NCBI RefSeq assembly: GCF_002105755.1
Contig: NZ_CP020821.1
Span: 2,170,001 to 2,234,000, forward strand
Source: Mycobacterium colombiense CECT 3035
GTDB taxonomy: Bacteria > Actinomycetota > Actinomycetes > Mycobacteriales > Mycobacteriaceae
Length of the DNA: 64,000 nt
Reading direction: 5' to 3'
Shown: positions 26,340-34,946 of the stretch, one piece after another
How positions within the stretch are numbered: position 1 is the first letter of the stretch
Layout: each line of letters starts with the position of its first letter
Made by a program: the position numbers and the translations under genes
The notes under the pieces: generated by a model
Databases searched by the model: none
Seen by the model: only the letters and a program-made list of their open reading frames with translations
What the model was told of the DNA's origin: nothing

Positions 26340-27413
26340 TTGGTCATTCGAGTCGTTCAATGGGCGACAGGCGCGGTCGGCCGCGCCGCACTGCAGGAGC
26401 TCATTGAGAACCCGCATTATCAGTTGGTGGGTGTGCTGGTGTACGACCCGGCGAAGGCCGGTCTCGACGCGGGCGCACTCTGCGGGTTACCACCAACGAC
26501 GGGTGTGATCGCGACCGCGGACAAAGACGAGATCATCGACCTGCGTGCCGACGTCGTTGTGCACGCGGCCAGCAAGGCCCATGCCGTCGAGACGAACGCT
26601 GAGGACATCTGCCGCCTCCTCGCGGCGGGCAGCACCGTCATCACCACGACGTCGTACAACCACCTGCCCACCTACGGCGCGGAGACCGAGGCAGCCTTCG
26701 CGAGGGCGTGCCGGCAGGGCGGGTCCCGCTTCCACGCGGCGGGCGAGAACCCCGGTTTCATGCTCGAGCGACTGGTCGCGACCGTGACCGGGTTGAGTAA
26801 ATCCATCGAACGCATCGACCTCTACGAGGCCACCGACGTATCAGCCGTAAGCAGTCGACCGATGCTCGTCGACCTCATGGGCATGGGCAGGCCACCAGAA
26901 GATGTCAGCATTGACTCCCCGATCATCACGAAGCTCGACATGGCCTACCGCCAGGCTCTCAATGCCACGGCTGACGTCTTTGGGATCACCCTGTCGCACA
27001 TCGATGTGGAGGTCGACGCCACCACGCTGCCCCACGACATCGAAGTCCTCGCCGGCACGATCGAGGCGGGAGCAGTTGTCGGGCAGCGCTTCTCATGGAT
27101 CGGTCACTGGTCGGGACGCCCATTGCTGGCCATTCACGAAGAGTGGGTTCTTACCCGCGACCTTCCCCAGTGGGGTATGACGCCACTGGGGCCCGGCGAG
27201 AAGGCGCCGCTGATCCGCGCGGTCATCAAAGGCGAGCCGAGCTTTGAACTACAGCTCGACGTGGCATTCGACGGCGCGACACCATCGGGCCAGCACGCCA
27301 TGCCTGGTCACCTGATGATCGCGATGGGCGCGGTTCGCGCCATTCCCTACGTGCTGGCCCAACCACCCGGCATCGTGACAGCACCGGTGTTCGGCGCGAT
27401 CCAACTAGGTTGA
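26340..27413 (+). CDS. NAD(P)-binding dehydrogenase, dihydrodipicolinate reductase-like (third)
   Basis: The 357-residue protein starts IRVVQWATGAVGRAALQELIENPHYQ and shares the AGLDAGALCGLP and PYVLAQPPGIVTAP segments with its two paralogues. A TTG is used as start here, since no ATG or GTG lies in frame nearby and GGAG is found 9 bases upstream. It is the first gene of the plus strand across the double operator at 26246. Its last 9 bases overlap the end of the convergent substrate-binding-type gene. Presumably it uses NAD(P) to oxidise or reduce a product of the neighbouring P450. Confidence 0.83.
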   Translation: MVIRVVQWATGAVGRAALQELIENPHYQLVGVLVYDPAKAGLDAGALCGLPPTTGVIATADKDEIIDLRADVVVHAASKAHAVETNAEDICRLLAAGSTVITTTSYNHLPTYGAETEAAFARACRQGGSRFHAAGENPGFMLERLVATVTGLSKSIERIDLYEATDVSAVSSRPMLVDLMGMGRPPEDVSIDSPIITKLDMAYRQALNATADVFGITLSHIDVEVDATTLPHDIEVLAGTIEAGAVVGQRFSWIGHWSGRPLLAIHEEWVLTRDLPQWGMTPLGPGEKAPLIRAVIKGEPSFELQLDVAFDGATPSGQHAMPGHLMIAMGAVRAIPYVLAQPPGIVTAPVFGAIQLG

Positions 27414-28550
27414 GACGCAAGCGACCGCACGCGCGATGTGGTCGCTGGGCGCCGCATGGAAAACGTGCGCGCTGCCGTCAGGCAACACCCGCCGGGCCAC
27501 GAGATAGTCCGACCCCATCCAGCCCTGTCGGATGTACCGGCCAAACCGCAAGAACGTCCCCGGCGCGCCGCTGGCCGACGGAACGAGCTTCACCTGCTCC
27601 ATTCCGTTCTTCACACCTTCGCCGGTCAACGGGCGCGCCGCCGCGAGCGCACGCACGATTACGGTGGCTGCGTCGTGCGACAGGCCCGGCATCGAGTGCT
27701 GCGGACGGCGGCCATATCGTGCCTCGAAGCGGTCCAGGAAGGCCTGGCAGACGGTATTGCGCTCGTCGTAGCTGTCCAGGCCGATCCAGCCGGACAGGTG
27801 CCGCATCCACTCGGCGTTGATATGCGCCATTTCGAATGCCGTTGTCGTGTATCGCGGCGGATCCCAGCCCGCGGCCAACAGCGCATCCGTGAAACCCCAC
27901 AAGCCATGTCCGAATCCGACGTGCACCAGCGCGTCGGGTTGCGACGCGCGCAACGCCGTCACCGTCTCTGACTTATCAGCCTCGACCTGGGGAATCGCGA
28001 CGGTCGCAACGACCTTCAAACCCGCTGCATCATAAGCTTTTTGAGCGAAAGCGAGATACTCTTTGCCAATGAGCGACGACTCGTAGGCGATGGCGATGCG
28101 CGACCGACCATCGCCGATCATTACCGCGGCCAACATCACCGGCTCTTCAGGCATCGAGCCGTTGTTCAGCGCGAAACACCAGTCGCCGAGAGCCCCCTCC
28201 GAACCCGACAGGGTGACGATCGGAACCCGCGCGGTGGCATCGACGTGGGATCGCAGCGGCACCACGTTGTCCGACACCCAGGGCCCGAAAATGGCCAGAC
28301 AACCCTCCGCCACGAGCTCGTCGAAGGCCCGTTCGACCGCAAGATAGGTACCGTTGGGCAAGCCCACCACATCGCGGATGACCAGTTCGATGGGCCGGTC
28401 GATCAACCCGGAGGAAAGGGCTTCGTCCATCACCAGCCGCAGCGCGTCGCGGCTGTCGTTGTCGGTGTCGCCCGTGGTCGGATAGTCGTTGAGCAAGCCG
28501 ACTTTCAGGGGGGCGACCGACCCGTACGCGCGAACGTCATCGTCTGCCAT
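27405..28550 (-). CDS. Branched-chain amino acid-type substrate-binding protein without signal peptide
   Basis: The 381-residue protein shows the periplasmic-binding fold of the LivK type: PLKVGLLNDYPTTGDTDNDSRDALRLVMDEA, then AIFGPWVSDNVVPLRSHVD, IVTLSGSEGALGDW and RIAIAYESSLIGKEYLAFAQ. It is full length for the family, but the ATG at 28550 (MADDDVRAYGS) gives no signal peptide or lipobox, and no ABC permease or ATPase genes are near. It is divergent from the TetR at 28702. A cytosolic ligand sensor or chaperone role is possible, but this is inference. Confidence 0.85.
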   Translation of the reverse strand: MADDDVRAYGSVAPLKVGLLNDYPTTGDTDNDSRDALRLVMDEALSSGLIDRPIELVIRDVVGLPNGTYLAVERAFDELVAEGCLAIFGPWVSDNVVPLRSHVDATARVPIVTLSGSEGALGDWCFALNNGSMPEEPVMLAAVMIGDGRSRIAIAYESSLIGKEYLAFAQKAYDAAGLKVVATVAIPQVEADKSETVTALRASQPDALVHVGFGHGLWGFTDALLAAGWDPPRYTTTAFEMAHINAEWMRHLSGWIGLDSYDERNTVCQAFLDRFEARYGRRPQHSMPGLSHDAATVIVRALAAARPLTGEGVKNGMEQVKLVPSASGAPGTFLRFGRYIRQGWMGSDYLVARRVLPDGSAHVFHAAPSDHIARAVACVST

Positions 28551-28665
28551 AGCGGCAACATACCGGATGAAGGTTGTCGAGATCGATGGGCGCGCAGCAT
28601 TCCTGCGCGGTGGAAACAGACGTTTACGGAAAACGACGCGATTTGAGGCAATCCCGGCCCACCAC

Positions 28666-28687
28666 TCAACATACAGCTTGAATGTTG
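28666..28687. promoter_or_regulatory. TetR operator candidate CAACAT-N9-ATGTTG
   Basis: TCAACATACAGCTTG at 28666-28680 is an exact copy of 26246-26260, and here the second arm ATGTTG completes a perfect 6-9-6 repeat (28667-28687). It sits 15 bases before the ATG of the TetR at 28702 and in the divergent gap facing the substrate-binding-type gene (151 bases). Autoregulation of the TetR is the simplest reading. Confidence 0.65.
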
Positions 28688-28701
28688 CTACGATCATCGG
28701 C

Positions 28702-29334
28702 ATGGCGCAACGCGGTGGGGCGGACGACGATCGGCGCGCGCGTGGCGAGCGGACCCGTCGCGACCTGATCGAGGCGGGCCGGGAATTGTTCGTAGAACGC
28801 GGATTTTTCAATACGAGCATCGGCGACCTCGTGACGAAGTCGGGCGTCGGCACGCGCGGCGCCTTCTATCACCACTTCAAAGACAAGGCCGAGCTGTTTC
28901 GCGCCGTCTTCGAAGATGTCGAGAACGACCTCACGCTTCGCTCCATCGCCGCTCCCCCGCCCGGCGCCGACCCATGGGAGCGGCTCACGAGCGGCCTGCA
29001 TGGATTTCTCGAGGCGGCGACCGAACCCGCAGTGCAGCGGGTCATGCTGATCGACGGACCGGTGGTGTTGGGCTGGCAGACTCTGCGCGAGATCCAGGAG
29101 AACAACAGCATCGCCCTTATCAACGACGTTGTCCGCGAAGCGATCGCCGCGGGCATCATCGACGACCAACCCGTCGGAGAGCTGACCCACATGTTGGTCG
29201 CGGCGCTCGAGGAAGCCGCACTCTTGGTTGCGCATGCGGCAAACCCCACCAAGGCGCGCCGTCGAGCCGCCAAGGTCCTCGACCGGCTGTTGCTCTCGTT
29301 TGCCGTCGAGCCCCGAAACTCATTGCGGCGGTGA
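28702..29334 (+). CDS. TetR-family transcriptional regulator
   Basis: The 210-residue TetR has the HTH segment LFVERGFFNTSIGDLVTKSGVGTRGAFYHHFKDKAELFRAVFEDVE (about residues 27-72). The C-terminal domain has helices RVMLIDGPVVLGWQTLREIQ and LTHMLVAALEEAALLVAH, matching TetR members that sense hydrophobic ligands. Upstream lies its probable operator (28666). The same sequence is found in the gap at 26246, so it probably controls both the P450 operon and the dehydrogenase-like gene. A 121-base gap precedes the amidohydrolase operon on the same strand. Confidence 0.9.
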   Translation: MAQRGGADDDRRARGERTRRDLIEAGRELFVERGFFNTSIGDLVTKSGVGTRGAFYHHFKDKAELFRAVFEDVENDLTLRSIAAPPPGADPWERLTSGLHGFLEAATEPAVQRVMLIDGPVVLGWQTLREIQENNSIALINDVVREAIAAGIIDDQPVGELTHMLVAALEEAALLVAHAANPTKARRRAAKVLDRLLLSFAVEPRNSLRR

Positions 29335-29455
29335 TCATCCCAGTCAACGCAGATGGCCTAGCGCCGCGGTGGTGAAAATGTCCATTTCCATAAATTGTAT
29401 ATAGATCCTCCGCCTAGCTGATAGCCTCGCTCTCAACCTCTGCACAAGGAGACCC

Positions 29456-30736
29456 ATGCAGCCCGAAGACATGATCCTGGTCAGCGTCGACGACCATCTG
29501 GTGGAGCCCCCGGACCTGTTCAAGGGCAGGATCGCCGCCAAATACGCCGACGAGGCGCCGCGAGTCGTCCGCCAGCCCGACGGCTCCGAGGTCTGGACCT
29601 TCAACGGCGCGATCATTCCCAACATCGGCCTCAACGCCGTGGCGGGCCGCCCACGCGAGGAGTACGGCATCGAACCCACCGCTTTCGACGAGATGCGGCC
29701 GGGGTGCTACGACATCCACGAGCGAGTCAAGGACATGGACGCCGGCGGTGTGCTCGGTTCGATGTGTTTCCCGTCCTTCCCCGGTTTCGCCGGCCGGCTG
29801 TTCGCCACGCATCCCGACAAAGACCTCGCCCTCGCCGTCACCCGGGCGTACAACGACTGGCACATCGATGAGTGGTGCGGCTCCTATCCGGGACGGTTCC
29901 TGCCGATGGGACTCCCGGTGCTGTGGGACCCGCAGCTGTGCGCCGCGGAGATCCGCCGCAATGCCGAGAAGGGCTGCCACTCGGTGACTTTCACCGAAAA
30001 TCCGGCCACCCTGGGCTTCCCGAGCTTCCACGACGAGTACTGGGATCCGATGTGGCGCGCGCTCGCGGACACCGACACGGTCCTCTCGGTTCACCTGGGG
30101 TCGTCGGGCAAGATCACGATGACGGCGGACAACGCTCCCATCGACGTCATGATCACGCTGCAGCCGATGAATGTCTGCTCGGCGGCCGCCGACCTGCTGT
30201 GGTCGCGCGTCATCCAGGAATTCCCCCAGGTCCGGTTCGCCCTCTCCGAGGGCGGCACGGGGTGGATCCCGTATTTCGTCGACCGGCTCGACCGCACTTA
30301 CGAGATGCACCACCTGTGGACGGGCCAGGACTTTGGCGACCGGCTGCCCAGCGAAGTCTTCCGGGAACGCTTCCTGACCTGCTTCATAGCCGATCCAATC
30401 GGTGTCAAGCTGCGCCACGACGTCGGCATCGACAACATCGCTTGGGAATGCGATTATCCACATTCGGATTCGTCGTGGCCCGGGGCCGCCGAGGAACTTG
30501 CGCTCGTCATGGCGGGTGTGCCCGACGACGAGGTCAACAAGATCACCTATGAGAATGCCTGCCGGTGGTATTCGTTCGACCCCTTTGAACATCGAACTCG
30601 CCAGCAGTGCACGGTCGGCGCCCTGCGCGCCGAGGTCGGTGACCACGACGTCGAGATCCGCAGCTTCGACCACGGCCGGTTCGAACGCACCGCGGGCGCG
30701 ACCCTCGCCTCCGTCAGCGCCAAACTCGATGTCTGA
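29456..30736 (+). CDS. Amidohydrolase-family (TIM-barrel) hydrolase or decarboxylase
   Basis: The 426-residue protein belongs to the amidohydrolase-2 (COG2159) group: SVDDHLVEPPDLF at the start contains the metal-binding HxE/HxxE type motif, the middle has CFPSFPGFAGRLF and VHLGSSGK, and the end carries WECDYPHSDSSWPGA, with the conserved Asp/His. Members hydrolyse C-C or C-N bonds or decarboxylate aromatic acids, using Zn. The ATG follows AGGAGA at a normal distance. It leads an operon with an SDR (2-base gap), an ALDH and a Zn-alcohol dehydrogenase, so oxidation of a released fragment is likely. Confidence 0.87.
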   Translation: MQPEDMILVSVDDHLVEPPDLFKGRIAAKYADEAPRVVRQPDGSEVWTFNGAIIPNIGLNAVAGRPREEYGIEPTAFDEMRPGCYDIHERVKDMDAGGVLGSMCFPSFPGFAGRLFATHPDKDLALAVTRAYNDWHIDEWCGSYPGRFLPMGLPVLWDPQLCAAEIRRNAEKGCHSVTFTENPATLGFPSFHDEYWDPMWRALADTDTVLSVHLGSSGKITMTADNAPIDVMITLQPMNVCSAAADLLWSRVIQEFPQVRFALSEGGTGWIPYFVDRLDRTYEMHHLWTGQDFGDRLPSEVFRERFLTCFIADPIGVKLRHDVGIDNIAWECDYPHSDSSWPGAAEELALVMAGVPDDEVNKITYENACRWYSFDPFEHRTRQQCTVGALRAEVGDHDVEIRSFDHGRFERTAGATLASVSAKLDV

Positions 30737-30738
30737 CA

Positions 30739-31533
30739 ATGGCTGACAAGGCACAGCCACCGTTACGGGTCGCGGTCGTCGGCGCCTCCGCCGGTCTTGG
30801 CCGATGCATCGGCACCGGACTGGCTCACCGAGGCGCGCGTGTTGCTCTGCTGGCGCGCCGATACGACAGGTTGGTCGACGCCGCCAGGGACGCCGGTAAC
30901 GGCGCGGTGGCCGTCGCCTGCGACGTCACCGTGACCGACGCATGCCAAAAGGCCATGTCCGAGGTGGTCGCCGCGCTCGGCGGCCTCGACGCCCTGGTGT
31001 ACACGACCGGCATGGGCGTGCTGGCGCCACTGCGTGAGGTGACCGCAGAACAATGGGCGCAGTTGTTCGCGACCAATGTCACCGGCGCCTCGCTGGTCAC
31101 CGCCGCCGCCGCGCCGTACCTGGCCACGGCGGCCGGCTCGGCCGTGTACCTGTCATCGCTGAGCGCCTCCTACACGACACCGTGGCCGATGCTGGGGGCC
31201 TACGCCGTCACCAAGGGTGCGCTGGACAAGCTCGTCGAGGCGTGGCGCATCGAACACCCGGAGATCGGCTTCACCCGTCTTGCCGTGGGCGACAGCCTCG
31301 GCGGCACCGGCGACGCGCAGACCGAGTTCAACAAGAGCTGGGACCCCAACGCGCTGGAATCGGCCATCAAGTACTGGATGGAGAACAAGTACATGCTGGG
31401 CGGTCTCGTCGACGCCGAACACCTGACCGAAGTCGTCCATTCCGTCATCCGTTGCGGCAACAGCAGTTTCATCCCCTCCCTCACACTGGCCCCGCGCGCC
31501 TCCGACGCAGTGAAGGAACTCCGGCAATGGTGA
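30739..31533 (+). CDS. Short-chain dehydrogenase/reductase
   Basis: The 264-residue SDR has the cofactor motif VGASAGLGR (near 14-22), the active Ser in LSSLSAS, and Tyr-x3-Lys in AYAVTKGALDK. It shares the AYxxxKxALD...W-RIEHPE pattern with the frameshifted SDR at 21197, so the two are paralogues. Its stop overlaps the following aldehyde dehydrogenase start by 7 bases. It likely acts on a hydroxyl of the amidohydrolase substrate or product. Confidence 0.9.
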   Translation: MADKAQPPLRVAVVGASAGLGRCIGTGLAHRGARVALLARRYDRLVDAARDAGNGAVAVACDVTVTDACQKAMSEVVAALGGLDALVYTTGMGVLAPLREVTAEQWAQLFATNVTGASLVTAAAAPYLATAAGSAVYLSSLSASYTTPWPMLGAYAVTKGALDKLVEAWRIEHPEIGFTRLAVGDSLGGTGDAQTEFNKSWDPNALESAIKYWMENKYMLGGLVDAEHLTEVVHSVIRCGNSSFIPSLTLAPRASDAVKELRQW

Positions 31534-32999
31534 ACCACGAATCCCGAATGCTCATCGACGGCAAGCTCGTCGAGTCCGAAACCGGGCGGCAGTTTGACAA
31601 CATCAATCCGGCGACGGAAGAGATCCTTGGCGCCACCAGTGACGGAACCCGCGCCGACATGGAACGCGCAATCGCCGCGGCGCGGCGCGCGTTCGACAAC
31701 ACCGAGTGGTCACGCAGCGGCGAAGCGCGCGCCGCCGCACTGCGTCAACTCCAGACGGCGCTCGAGGAGGAACGTGAGGCGCTGCGCACCGAGCTCGTCG
31801 CCGAAGTGGGCTGCCCCGTGTTGTCCACGTACGGACCACAGCTCGACGTGCCCCTGAACGAGGCATTGACCTGGCCCGCCGACATGATCAGTGAATTCGC
31901 TTGGAAGCGAACACTTCCCGACAAAGACGCATTCGGTATGGGCAGCCTCACGACGCGCGAGGTCTGGAAAGAGCCGGTCGGTGTCGTCGGTGTCATCACG
32001 CCGTGGAACTTCCCGTTCGAGATCATCCTCAACAAGATCGGCCCCATCCTCGCGATGGGCAACACCTGCGTGCTCAAACCCGCCCCGGACACGCCGTGGA
32101 ACGCCACCAGGATCGGCCGCATCATCGCCGAGCGCACCGACATCCCGCCCGGCGTGATCAACATCGTGCCATCGTCCGATCACCTCGTCGGGGAGGTGAT
32201 TTCGACCTCACCGTTGGTCGACATGGTGGCGTTCACCGGATCGACGGCCACCGGCAGGCGCATCATGGCCGCCGCCGCCGAGACCGTCAAACCCACCTTT
32301 CTCGAGCTTGGCGGAAAGTCCGTGTACCTCGTCCTGGACGAGGACGGCGATATCAGCGGCGCGGTCGGCGGTAGTGCCTTCATCTGCATGCACGCCGGCC
32401 AGGGCTGCGCAATGCCCACCCGCCTGCTGGTGCCGAACTCGCGTTACGACGAAGCGGTCGAAATCGTCACGGCCGCGATGGAAAACAACAAATACGGCGA
32501 CCCCACCGATCCCTCGGTGCTGCAGGGCCCGGTGGTGTCCAAGAAGCAGCATGACCGGGTCCTGGGATACATCGAGAAGGGCAAACAGGAAGGCGCCCGT
32601 CTGGTTACCGGGGGCGGCGTGCCCAGACACCTGCCGAAGGGCTATTTCGTCGAGCCGACCGTGTTCGCGAATGTCGACAACAAGATGACCATCGCGCAGG
32701 AGGAGATCTTCGGACCCGTGCTCTCGGTCATCGGATTCGACGGGGACGACGACGCCGTGCGGATCGCCAACGAATCGATCTATGGCCTGTCGGGAGTGGT
32801 GTTCGCCAACGACCTCGACCGCGCCAAATCCGTGGCCGGCCGGATCAGAACCGGCACGCTCGGCATCAACGGCGGCCTCTGGTACGGCGCAGACGCGCCG
32901 TTCGGCGGCTACAAGCAGTCGGGCGTCGGTCGGCAATGCGGCATCGAGGGACTCGAAATCTTCACCGAGACAAAAACTGTCGGCTGGCCGGCTTCCTGA
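31527..32999 (+). CDS. Aldehyde dehydrogenase (second)
   Basis: The 490-residue ALDH has VITPWNFPFEI (PWNF 159-162), FTGSTATG, Glu260 in FLELGGKS, and catalytic Cys294 in HAGQGCAMPTR. The APFGGYKQSGVGRQ end motif is intact. It differs clearly from the ALDH at 2698, which makes parallel pathways rather than recent duplication likely. The start ATG lies inside the SDR stop region (7-base overlap). With the alcohol dehydrogenase that follows it could convert an alcohol to an acid. Confidence 0.93.
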   Translation: MVNHESRMLIDGKLVESETGRQFDNINPATEEILGATSDGTRADMERAIAAARRAFDNTEWSRSGEARAAALRQLQTALEEEREALRTELVAEVGCPVLSTYGPQLDVPLNEALTWPADMISEFAWKRTLPDKDAFGMGSLTTREVWKEPVGVVGVITPWNFPFEIILNKIGPILAMGNTCVLKPAPDTPWNATRIGRIIAERTDIPPGVINIVPSSDHLVGEVISTSPLVDMVAFTGSTATGRRIMAAAAETVKPTFLELGGKSVYLVLDEDGDISGAVGGSAFICMHAGQGCAMPTRLLVPNSRYDEAVEIVTAAMENNKYGDPTDPSVLQGPVVSKKQHDRVLGYIEKGKQEGARLVTGGGVPRHLPKGYFVEPTVFANVDNKMTIAQEEIFGPVLSVIGFDGDDDAVRIANESIYGLSGVVFANDLDRAKSVAGRIRTGTLGINGGLWYGADAPFGGYKQSGVGRQCGIEGLEIFTETKTVGWPAS

Positions 33000-33024
33000 G
33001 CGGACCCCTAGCGAAAGATGCGCG

Positions 33025-34188
33025 ATGAAATCGAAGGCAGCAGTCCTGCGCGGTGTCGGTGAAGACTGGGAAGTCGCCGACGTAGAACTCGATCCGCCGC
33101 ACGCGGGTGAAGTGCTGGTCAAGATGGCCTATGCGGGGATCTGTCACTCCGACGAGCACTTCTATACCGGCGACAGCGTGCCGACCGCGGAGATGGAAGA
33201 GATGATGCGGGCATCCGGCCTTGCGGTGCCTGAATGGTTTCCCATGCTGGGCGGGCACGAGGGCTCCGGCATCGTCGAAGCGGTTGGCCCCGAAGTGAAG
33301 ACGCTCAAGCCCGGCGACCACGTGGCCGTCTCGTTCCTGCCCGCCTGCGGCAATTGCCGATGGTGTACCAGCGGCTACACCTACCTGTGCGATGTCGGCG
33401 CCGACATCTACGACAAGGCCATGACCACCGACGGCACACGCCGTCGACACCTGGGCGGCGAAGACCTCATGGCCATGATGCAGGTCGGCACGTTCTCCGA
33501 GTACGTGGTGGCCTCTGAGCGCTCGCTGGTCAAAGTTCACGACTGGATCCCCCTGGAGGCCGCCTCCCTGGTGTCCTGCGGCGTGACGACTGGATTCGGG
33601 TCCGGATCGGTGGCGGCAGGCACCCAAGCGGGCGACACCGTCGTCGTCGTCGGCGTCGGTGGAATCGGCATGAATGCCGTGCAGGGCGCGAAAGTTGCCG
33701 GCGCCAAGCACATCATCGCCGTCGATCCCAACGAGTTCAAACGCGAGATCGCACCGACGTTCGGTGCAACCCATACCGCTACCGACACCGGCTCCGCGCT
33801 GGAACTGGTCAAGGAAATCACCTGGGGCGTGATGGCCGACCGGGTCGTCCTGACTCCCGGGATCGTGCCGGCGGACATGGTGATGATGGCGATGATGTTG
33901 CTGCGCAAGGGTGGAACCTGTGTGCTGACCGGGATGCCGAAGATCACCGACCTGATGGTGCCGATGGTACTGACGGACATGGTCAGCTCGTGCAAGACCT
34001 TCAAGGGTGTCCTCTACGGAGAGATGAACCCACGGGAGGCCATGCCGAAATTGCTGTCGATGTATGAGGCGGGGTTGATCAAGCTCGATGAGTTGGTTAC
34101 GCAGAAATACAAGCTCGACGACATCAACGAGGCCATGAAAGACCTTCGCGCCGGCAAGAACATTCGTGGGGTGATCGCCTTCGAGTGA
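33025..34188 (+). CDS. Zinc-dependent alcohol dehydrogenase (NDMA-dependent type)
   Basis: The 387-residue medium-chain dehydrogenase has catalytic-zinc motifs GICHSDEHFYTG and GGHEGSGIVEAVG, a structural-zinc set of four Cys in ACGNCRWCTSGYTYLC, and the cofactor fingerprint VGVGGIGMNAVQGA. Length and the split AMTTDGTRRRHLGGEDL insert match actinobacterial NDMA-dependent enzymes with tightly bound NAD (the AdhD/AdhE-like group). It begins 25 bases after the ALDH and is the last oxidoreductase of the operon. It should oxidise a primary alcohol to an aldehyde for the preceding ALDH. Confidence 0.9.
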   Translation: MKSKAAVLRGVGEDWEVADVELDPPHAGEVLVKMAYAGICHSDEHFYTGDSVPTAEMEEMMRASGLAVPEWFPMLGGHEGSGIVEAVGPEVKTLKPGDHVAVSFLPACGNCRWCTSGYTYLCDVGADIYDKAMTTDGTRRRHLGGEDLMAMMQVGTFSEYVVASERSLVKVHDWIPLEAASLVSCGVTTGFGSGSVAAGTQAGDTVVVVGVGGIGMNAVQGAKVAGAKHIIAVDPNEFKREIAPTFGATHTATDTGSALELVKEITWGVMADRVVLTPGIVPADMVMMAMMLLRKGGTCVLTGMPKITDLMVPMVLTDMVSSCKTFKGVLYGEMNPREAMPKLLSMYEAGLIKLDELVTQKYKLDDINEAMKDLRAGKNIRGVIAFE

Positions 34189-34293
34189 CGGCGTCCATCA
34201 CGTGGCGCGTTGCAACAGCGCGAAGCGGGACGGCACTCCGCGACCCGTGCCCCGGCGCCGGAGAGCACCGCCTCAAGAAAGGGGAACGACGCG

Positions 34294-34683
34294 ATGAGCA
34301 TGCCGGACATGGAGGCGCAAGGACCATTTCGGATGGATCCAGCAGTTGCCGTATGGTCGCTCGTGCGAGAGTTGATTGAGCAGCAACGCTCACTCGCCCA
34401 ACTGGAGCAAACGCTCGCCGCCGTCAAAGCCGAGCATGCCGATAACCTCGACGAAGTCGTCAGCCTCAGTTACGACCTGAAAAACCTCAGCGATCTAGCC
34501 GGCCTGCGGAGGCTTTGGTACTCGAAACGCCTACCCAGCATCCTTGCCAAACTTGCGGTAGCACTCGAGGCGCACGAAAGGTTCGGCGATCACGCGTTGT
34601 CCATCGATGACCCCGTCGACGCCGAGCTATGGAGAAGCAAATATTTCGTCGCCATGGATGACTTGACCGTCGCCATGCCCTGA
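34294..34683 (+). CDS. Hypothetical coiled-coil-rich protein
   Basis: The 129-residue protein is predicted mostly helical: LVRELIEQQRSLAQLEQTLAAVKAEHADNLDEVVSLSYDLKNL has a heptad-like repeat and LRRLWYSKRLPSILAKLAVALEAHE a second helix. No known domain is recognised. AAAGGGGA lies upstream of the ATG, supporting a real start. It is 105 bases after the alcohol dehydrogenase; separate transcription is possible. Beyond its stop the sequence enters an insertion-sequence-like remnant. Confidence 0.55.
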   Translation: MSMPDMEAQGPFRMDPAVAVWSLVRELIEQQRSLAQLEQTLAAVKAEHADNLDEVVSLSYDLKNLSDLAGLRRLWYSKRLPSILAKLAVALEAHERFGDHALSIDDPVDAELWRSKYFVAMDDLTVAMP

Positions 34684-34762
34684 AACGGGTCACCGACGAG
34701 CGGAACCTCGTCTGCTGCCGGTGCTTGGGTGGCGATGCACTGCGTTGATCATCGCCTGTAGG

Positions 34763-34859
34763 TTCTCAAACTACGTGGCGGATCGCGTTGCCTCTACCTG
34801 CATGCCTTCACGATTCTCATCAAAATGGCGGATGCGTTTTTCTCATCTTCGTGGCGGAT
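34763..34859. repeat. Three direct repeats TTCTCA-n6-9-TGGCGGAT (IS-end-like remnant)
   Basis: TTCTCA followed by an A/C/T-rich 6-7 bases and (G/A)TGGCGGAT is repeated at 34763-34783, 34814-34833 and 34840-34859 in direct orientation. Multiple short terminal repeats of this kind are found at ends of IS21-type elements, where they bind the transposase. No transposase gene is nearby, so this would be a relic. It is not a CRISPR, since spacers are 6-30 bases and irregular. Confidence 0.45.
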
Positions 34860-34906
34860 CCTAAAACCAGCACCGTTTTGGAGGACCCACCGATCTCCAT
34901 TCTCGA

Positions 34907-34923
34907 CCGGGGACACCCCCCGG
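34907..34923. terminator. GC-rich hairpin between convergent genes
   Basis: CCGGGG ACACC CCCCGG gives a 6-base stem and 5-base loop between the plus-strand gene ending at 34683 and the minus-strand gene ending at 34947. No T-run follows, as is common for mycobacterial terminators. It is assigned by position and structure only. Confidence 0.3.
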
Positions 34924-34946
34924 GGCGGCTCGGTTGAGAACAACCC

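Noticed and set aside
34763..34859. Possible CRISPR array
   Set aside because: Only three units of about 20 bases with unequal short spacings and no cas genes.
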